From Ignavigranum ruoffiae (GTDB lineage Bacteria; Bacillota; Bacilli; Lactobacillales; Aerococcaceae), in NCBI RefSeq assembly GCF_900110675.1, contig NZ_FOEN01000001.1:186001-250000 (forward strand): a DNA stretch of 64,000 nucleotides, written 5' to 3'. The notes under the pieces are model-generated. The model was not told the DNA's origin, did no database searches, and was given only the letters and a program-made list of their open reading frames with translations. How positions within the stretch are numbered: position 1 is the stretch's first letter; the number at the start of each line of letters is the position of its first letter. Below are positions 60,150 through 64,000 of this stretch, piece after piece. A program made the translations under genes and the position numbers.

Positions 60150-60440
60150 TCGTCTTCCGCTTATTATCATAAGCTCCAGACTTACTTTACGACTCATTCC
60201 TTAAAAGCCTAAGGCTTCAAGGGAATGATGTGGGTAAAGTATGCTAGTCCTAGGGGTATTGATCTATGCAGAGACCTATGCTTTTCTCTTTTTTATTACA
60301 CCGGTCTATATCTAGTCCTATTTATGTTTTTATTAGATGAACGAAATAACTTGAGACCGTCCCTTAAAACACCTGTGTTTTTCCGAACTAGATTCCCTAG
60401 ACATTGCCTAAGCCATGAATGGTTAAGGCATTGTAAGCTA
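60150..60440. other. Hairpin-rich non-coding region
   Basis: No gene is supported here, but inverted repeats are dense: GTCT-GCTTAT/ATAAGC-AGAC (60152-60181), TACTTTAC/GTAAAGTA with inner CATTCCTT/AAGGGAATG and AGCC/GGCT (about 60184-60243), AAAACAC/GTGTTTT (about 60366-60382) and TGCCTAAGCCAT/ATGGTTAAGGCA (about 60405-60431). It may be a decayed mobile element, a chromosomal repeat or a structured RNA of either strand. Confidence 0.4.
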
Positions 60441-60527
60441 CGTGGATCTTCTTCTTTCTTGCGATAGACACTGATTCGTTTTTTGTTTAAAAACTGTAAC
60501 TCCTCTGACCGATTAATTAATTATGCG

Positions 60528-60578
60528 AAACAAAATCCCCATCCACTCGTCATTTGTTGACCAGTAGATGAGGATTTC
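60528..60578 (-). terminator. Intrinsic terminator after the M42 aminopeptidase gene
   Basis: On the minus strand AAATCCTCAT pairs with ATGGGGATTT, with inner ACT/AGT and GTCA/TGAC pairs; TGTTT follows. Confidence 0.75.
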
Positions 60579-60591
60579 TAATTAAATACGA

Positions 60592-61677
60592 TTAAGCGTT
60601 TTTACGAATTTCTTCGAGAGTGGCAGCGTCTAGTTTTTCAATAATCTTATTCACTAATTGAACGGTGTATTTGTAATCATCTTCGTGAATTACTGTGGTA
60701 TGGCAATGTAAGTAGCGAACAGGTACGGCAATACAGATTGAAGGAATACCAGTTTGAGCAATATGGAATGAACCAGCATCTGTTCCACCACCAGGCATAA
60801 AGGCAAATTGATATGGTATATTAGCTTCGTCGGCAATATCAGTAATAAATTCGCGTAAGCCCTTATGTCCAACCATAGTAGCATCATAAACCATAATTTG
60901 AGGACCTTTTCCTAATTTGGAATCAGCTTCTTTGGCGGTCATTCCTGGAGTATCGCCAGCAGCCCCTGTATCTACGGCGATGGCAATATCAGGTTTGATT
61001 AAGTTAGGAGCAACTTTAGCCCCACGAAGGCCGATTTCTTCTTGAGCATTCGCTCCAGAGAATAAGACGGATTGATGACCTTGTTCTTTACCGAATTTTA
61101 AAGCTTCGATTGCTACCGCCATGCCGATGCGGTTATCCCAAGCCTTAGCTAATAAGAAAGGAGAGTCTTCATTCATTCGACGGGTTTCGATATAAGGTGT
61201 GATCATATCGCCTTGACGAATGCCCCATTCAAGAACTTGGTCTTTAGAAGTTGCACCAATATCGATAAAAATGTCGTCCATATCAATTGGTTTTTTACGT
61301 GCTTCAGGAGTTAAGACGTGAGGAGGTTTAGATCCAGTTACCCCATGGAAAACTTTGCCCTTGCGAGTAGTGATTTCAACTTGTTGTGCTAGAACAACTT
61401 GGCTCCACCAGCCGCCAATCGTTTGGAAAGTTAAGAAACCTTCGTCAGTTATTCGTTTAACCATAAAACCAACTTCATCCAAGTGACCTGCAATTAATAA
61501 GCGAGGTCCATCTTCTTTACCAACATGCTTGGCAAAGATTCCACCTAAACCATCTTCAAGAAATTCTTCACTATAATCTTCTGCATATTGTTTGAAGACT
61601 TTACGGACTTGCCCTTCATTGCCGGCAATCCCTCTGACTTGAGTTAAATCCTTCAACATATCCATATTCAATTCCAT
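60592..61677 (-). CDS. M42-family aminopeptidase (PepA/glutamyl aminopeptidase type)
   Basis: A 361-residue cytoplasmic metallopeptidase of the TET type. LLIAGHLDEVGFMV (about 62) has the first metal His and Asp, AKAWDNRIGMAVAIEAL (about 178) the bridging Asp, FSGANAQEEIGLRGAK (about 207) the catalytic Glu pair, IAVDTGAAGDTPG the next Asp, and CIAVPVRYLHCHTTVIHEDDY the last His. TGA...NAQEE shows NAQ in place of the common TVQ/ATVQ, a small oddity. It cleaves N-terminal residues (often Glu or Leu) from peptides. The gene is 34 bp downstream of an amino-acid permease and probably shares its transcript. Confidence 0.92.
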   Translation of the reverse strand: MELNMDMLKDLTQVRGIAGNEGQVRKVFKQYAEDYSEEFLEDGLGGIFAKHVGKEDGPRLLIAGHLDEVGFMVKRITDEGFLTFQTIGGWWSQVVLAQQVEITTRKGKVFHGVTGSKPPHVLTPEARKKPIDMDDIFIDIGATSKDQVLEWGIRQGDMITPYIETRRMNEDSPFLLAKAWDNRIGMAVAIEALKFGKEQGHQSVLFSGANAQEEIGLRGAKVAPNLIKPDIAIAVDTGAAGDTPGMTAKEADSKLGKGPQIMVYDATMVGHKGLREFITDIADEANIPYQFAFMPGGGTDAGSFHIAQTGIPSICIAVPVRYLHCHTTVIHEDDYKYTVQLVNKIIEKLDAATLEEIRKNA

Positions 61678-61711
61678 AATATCACCCTTCTATATTCTAT
61701 ATATATTTTCT

Positions 61712-63277
61712 TTATTTAGGTTCAATATCGTGGGCTAAAGTTTCAATTTCAATTTCTCCTACTTCGCCCTGTCCTGTGGTACGAATGCGTCCTTGAGCTC
61801 TAGAATAGAAAATATTACCTAAGACTGCAAAGAATACTGGACCAGCTACACTCATAATAGTAGTCAACCAATCGCCATTGACGATAGCTGGTTTAATAAT
61901 CGTAAAGACATTTGACAGCCCCACAAGCGCACATACAATATAAACGGCTAGTTTGGCCTGACCATTGCTCTTGAACATTGAGAATGGTTTTGCAATGGCA
62001 TCATTTTCTTTAAATTTGATAAATGAATAGGCAATAAACATGTTAGGTACGGTCATTGCCACATTACTCATGGCCAACATAATTTCAAAGAATTGTTTAG
62101 CATCATCGCCACCAAATGCTACGATGCCGAAGATTACACAAACAATGAATGTTTGCCACTTAACCGCATTGATGTAGATACCATCTTTCTTAACCGTCCA
62201 TGATTCTGGCCATAATTCTTTCGGAGTTCCACCAATAAGTTGTTTAAGTGGTGAGAACACTAAGGTAAAGAAGGCACCCAGCATACCAAAGAACATACTA
62301 ATTCCCATAAAACGCGCCACGTTTAATCCAATAGCACGAGAAATTCCTTCAGAAAGGTTCAAAGCTTGTCCGATTTGATATCCTAAATGATTCATAGTTA
62401 AGTAAGCATGGTTACCTAAGGTAATTGGCACATCAGAATAACCATTAGCGCCGTAAGCGAAATTCCAGTTAGTAACGGCACCAAAGAGAAGAATTCCGAC
62501 AGAATACATAATAATAATTACAACGGATGAAAGCATAATTGCTCTCGGGAATGTCTTCTCAGGATTTTCGGTTTCATCGATTACGCCACCGACCACTTCT
62601 AGTCCCCCATAAGAGAAGACAGCATTCACGACGAATGAAAGGATAGGAATAATGCCTAGGAAATCAGCGTTAGGAGAAACAAAGAATCCTTCGACTGTAA
62701 CAGGCTCTAAGAATTGTCCCTTATTTAAGATAAGCACTAATAAAGATCCAATCCATAGGAAGGCATTTAAACCGATGACTGCCGTACCACCGATTGATGC
62801 AATTTTCTTAATTCGATCGGTTCCCTTTGTTGAAAGGAAGCTGAGTAGTAGAAGCATTGATAAACCTAAGATACCTAGAGATTTAACTGGACCTAAGCCA
62901 AACAGGTTAAGATCTTGTAGCCGGTCAACCCCAAAGACTGCATGCGATAGAATAATCCAGAAACCAGAACCTACCCCAACTAACCAAACGACATAAGCAG
63001 CATACCAAAGAAAAGTCCCCATAAAAGCGAATTTTGGCCCAGATGATTTAGCCATCCAGGTATAAATTCCTCCTTCGGAATCTTTGAAAGCGGCTCCAAA
63101 TTCCGCAACAATAAATGCATAAGGGATAAAGAATAACAAGCCAGCCAATATGAACCAGGGAATCGAAGAATATCCCATCATATAAAATGATCGGGTCATA
63201 TTGGTAAAGCCATAAACTGATGTGAAGATCATCAGAATTAAGGCCATGACACCCATTTTCTTCTTGCCTTTTTCCAT
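61712..63277 (-). CDS. Amino-acid permease of the APC family (glutamate/GABA antiporter, YjeM-like)
   Basis: A 521-residue membrane carrier with about 12 helices. The APC-family start (GVMALILMIFTSVYGFTNMTRSFY), FGAAFKDSEGGIYTWMAKSSG and VFSYGGLEVVGGVIDETENPEKTFPRAI are typical of glutamate/GABA or YjeM-like antiporters. The C-terminal end is soluble and acidic. The start at 63277 follows AAAGGAGAGGTGTAT; the longer ORF start at 63307 lies upstream of that site. It forms a unit with the M42 peptidase. Confidence 0.88.
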   Translation of the reverse strand: MEKGKKKMGVMALILMIFTSVYGFTNMTRSFYMMGYSSIPWFILAGLLFFIPYAFIVAEFGAAFKDSEGGIYTWMAKSSGPKFAFMGTFLWYAAYVVWLVGVGSGFWIILSHAVFGVDRLQDLNLFGLGPVKSLGILGLSMLLLLSFLSTKGTDRIKKIASIGGTAVIGLNAFLWIGSLLVLILNKGQFLEPVTVEGFFVSPNADFLGIIPILSFVVNAVFSYGGLEVVGGVIDETENPEKTFPRAIMLSSVVIIIMYSVGILLFGAVTNWNFAYGANGYSDVPITLGNHAYLTMNHLGYQIGQALNLSEGISRAIGLNVARFMGISMFFGMLGAFFTLVFSPLKQLIGGTPKELWPESWTVKKDGIYINAVKWQTFIVCVIFGIVAFGGDDAKQFFEIMLAMSNVAMTVPNMFIAYSFIKFKENDAIAKPFSMFKSNGQAKLAVYIVCALVGLSNVFTIIKPAIVNGDWLTTIMSVAGPVFFAVLGNIFYSRAQGRIRTTGQGEVGEIEIETLAHDIEPK

Positions 63278-63308
63278 ATACACCTCTCCTTTTTCTGTTG
63301 TAAGCATA

Positions 63309-63326
63309 GTATAGCAAACGCTTCCA
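63309..63326 (-). promoter_or_regulatory. -10 element and cre-like sequence of the permease operon
   Basis: On the minus strand TGCTATACT (TATACT at 63314-63309) is an extended -10. Just upstream TGGAAGCGTTTGCT (63326-63313) resembles a cre site but has three mismatches to the consensus, so CcpA control is weakly supported. From 63330 to 63580 the sequence is AT-rich and I see nothing else. Confidence 0.35.
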
Positions 63327-63582
63327 AAATATTAATTGGAATCTGTTAATAAATTCATGAGCTAAACTGTTATATTCTTTCTTTCTCATCTGTATTATTA
63401 GAATGACTTTAGATTTTACAAATAGAATCTTATATCCTTAAGCTTCTTTTAAAATACAATATTATAATCTTCTCATTATATTTGAAATAAATATATTTAT
63501 TATTTGCTTATAATATTCAAACAGTTGATCATTTTTCAGTCAATCTATGATAATAATACACTTTATAGACTTAAATTCATAA

Positions 63583-63628
63583 AGAAAGCTGCCCCCGCCT
63601 AAGATTTCGCCTAAGCAAGGACAGTTTA
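63583..63628 (-). terminator. Intrinsic terminator of the 63650 gene
   Basis: On the minus strand CTGTCCTTGCTTA pairs, with several G-U pairs, with TAGGCGGGGGCAG and is followed by CTTTCTTTATG. Confidence 0.65.
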
Positions 63629-63649
63629 CTTAAATTATTGTGTGGTATT

Positions 63650-64000
63650 TTAATCTTTTAACTTAACCGCCTTAAAATTATAGCCTTCTAAAATTTGAAA
63701 GACAGAGTCGAGAGTATATGTATTATCATATTTATAAGAATATTCGGTATATTTATCGCTCGTTAATTGATTTTCATCATTCACAAATAAATCGGTAAAA
63801 CCGAAGACTTCTGTTTCTGTATCACGGACTTGTTTCTTGTCGCGGTCATATGATGTAATTGTATATACGCCGACAATGGTCCCGTCTTGAGTCACATTTT
63901 CTAATTCTAGCAGATCGTTGGCTGTATGATAAGGACGGTAATAGTAACGTTCCGCTTTGATTTCATAAGCACCAAATAGGGTATCCGGATATTTTTGTTT
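63650..64000 (-). CDS. Hypothetical protein, C-terminal part (partial at window end)
   Basis: The frame is open to the right edge, so only the last 116 residues are visible and an internal GTG at 63895 is not the true start. The visible part is rich in Tyr and charged residues (AERYYYRPYHTANDLLEL, TITSYDRDKKQ, TEVFGFTDLFVND, YTEYSYKYDNTY) and looks like a beta-rich extracellular or lipoprotein domain. I do not recognise the family. A terminator follows the stop codon. Confidence 0.6.
   Translation of the reverse strand, partial: KQKYPDTLFGAYEIKAERYYYRPYHTANDLLELENVTQDGTIVGVYTITSYDRDKKQVRDTETEVFGFTDLFVNDENQLTSDKYTEYSYKYDNTYTLDSVFQILEGYNFKAVKLKD

Noticed and set aside
60225-60467. An 80-residue plus-strand ORF in the hairpin-rich gap
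   Set aside because: It starts inside an inverted repeat, has no ribosome site and its residue composition is not protein-like.
60130-60480. Possible RNase P RNA or tmRNA in the hairpin-rich gap
   Set aside because: None of the conserved cores of these RNAs, nor a CCA-proximal tRNA-like end, could be found on either strand.

Overview
The window is chromosomal DNA of a low-GC Gram-positive bacterium, most likely a member of the Lactobacillales (an Aerococcaceae-type relative is my best guess). This rests on the gene set: family II pyrophosphatase, ParC, an HdiR/UmuC SOS operon, an EgtUV-type transporter, an ECF S component and sortase-type LPxTG anchoring. Strong AGGAGG ribosome sites and many short intrinsic terminators fit this. 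No rRNA, tRNA, CRISPR array, insertion sequence or prophage is visible.

Layout. 1-3.6 kb: 3' end of parC, ppaC and the ribosome quality-control gene rqcH. 3.7-6.6 kb: a probable tryptophan ABC transporter (substrate-binding protein and permease fused in one polypeptide, then the ATPase) behind a classical ribosome-mediated attenuator with a Trp-codon leader peptide. 6.6-14.4 kb: an AraC regulator divergent from an orphan mannose-family PTS IIB, a CapA-like lipoprotein, an LPxTG coiled-coil protein, a thioredoxin-like protein, a truncated AI-2E-family membrane protein and an MBL hydrolase. 14.45-14.6 kb: a probable unannotated structured ncRNA with its own promoter and terminator. 14.8-22.9 kb: a YjiH-like membrane protein, EgtV/EgtU, a frameshifted pseudogene, a cre-controlled membrane protein, a macrodomain protein, a ZIP transporter and an HD phosphohydrolase. 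23-27.9 kb: an ABC importer plus glycerophosphodiesterase operon with a Pho-box-like array at its promoter.

28-33.6 kb is a very AT-rich island. A type I signal peptidase is on the plus strand. On the minus strand is a compact RiPP-like operon: a 41-residue precursor candidate with a Cys-Cys motif, a stand-alone Lon-type (S16) protease domain, a 246-residue protein of unknown function, a radical SAM/SPASM maturase, and an ABC ATPase and permease, mostly overlapping. Near-identical 16-bp inverted repeats bracket the precursor gene, and an SdpI-family (immunity-type) protein lies just upstream. This is the best candidate for an undescribed system in the window. The Lon-like gene carries a frameshift at a run of eight T, so it is either regulated by slippage, recently broken, or a sequencing error.

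34.4-41.4 kb: an Ogt methyltransferase, a two-gene ABC exporter and a four-gene SOS-like operon (HdiR-type repressor, UmuC-type polymerase, two small proteins) behind a perfect 22-bp palindrome. 41.5-49.5 kb is a peptide and amino-acid region: a YfcC-type transporter with isoaspartyl dipeptidase, then two M20 peptidases with two membrane proteins divergent from a LysR regulator. 49.6-64 kb: a secreted two-domain protein, yjjG-xpt, a GNAT acetyltransferase, a TVP38 protein, an ECF S component, an NRDE protein, BrnQ, an FAD protein, aldehyde dehydrogenase, two structured non-coding segments, an amino-acid permease with an M42 aminopeptidase, and the C-terminal end of an unrecognised protein.
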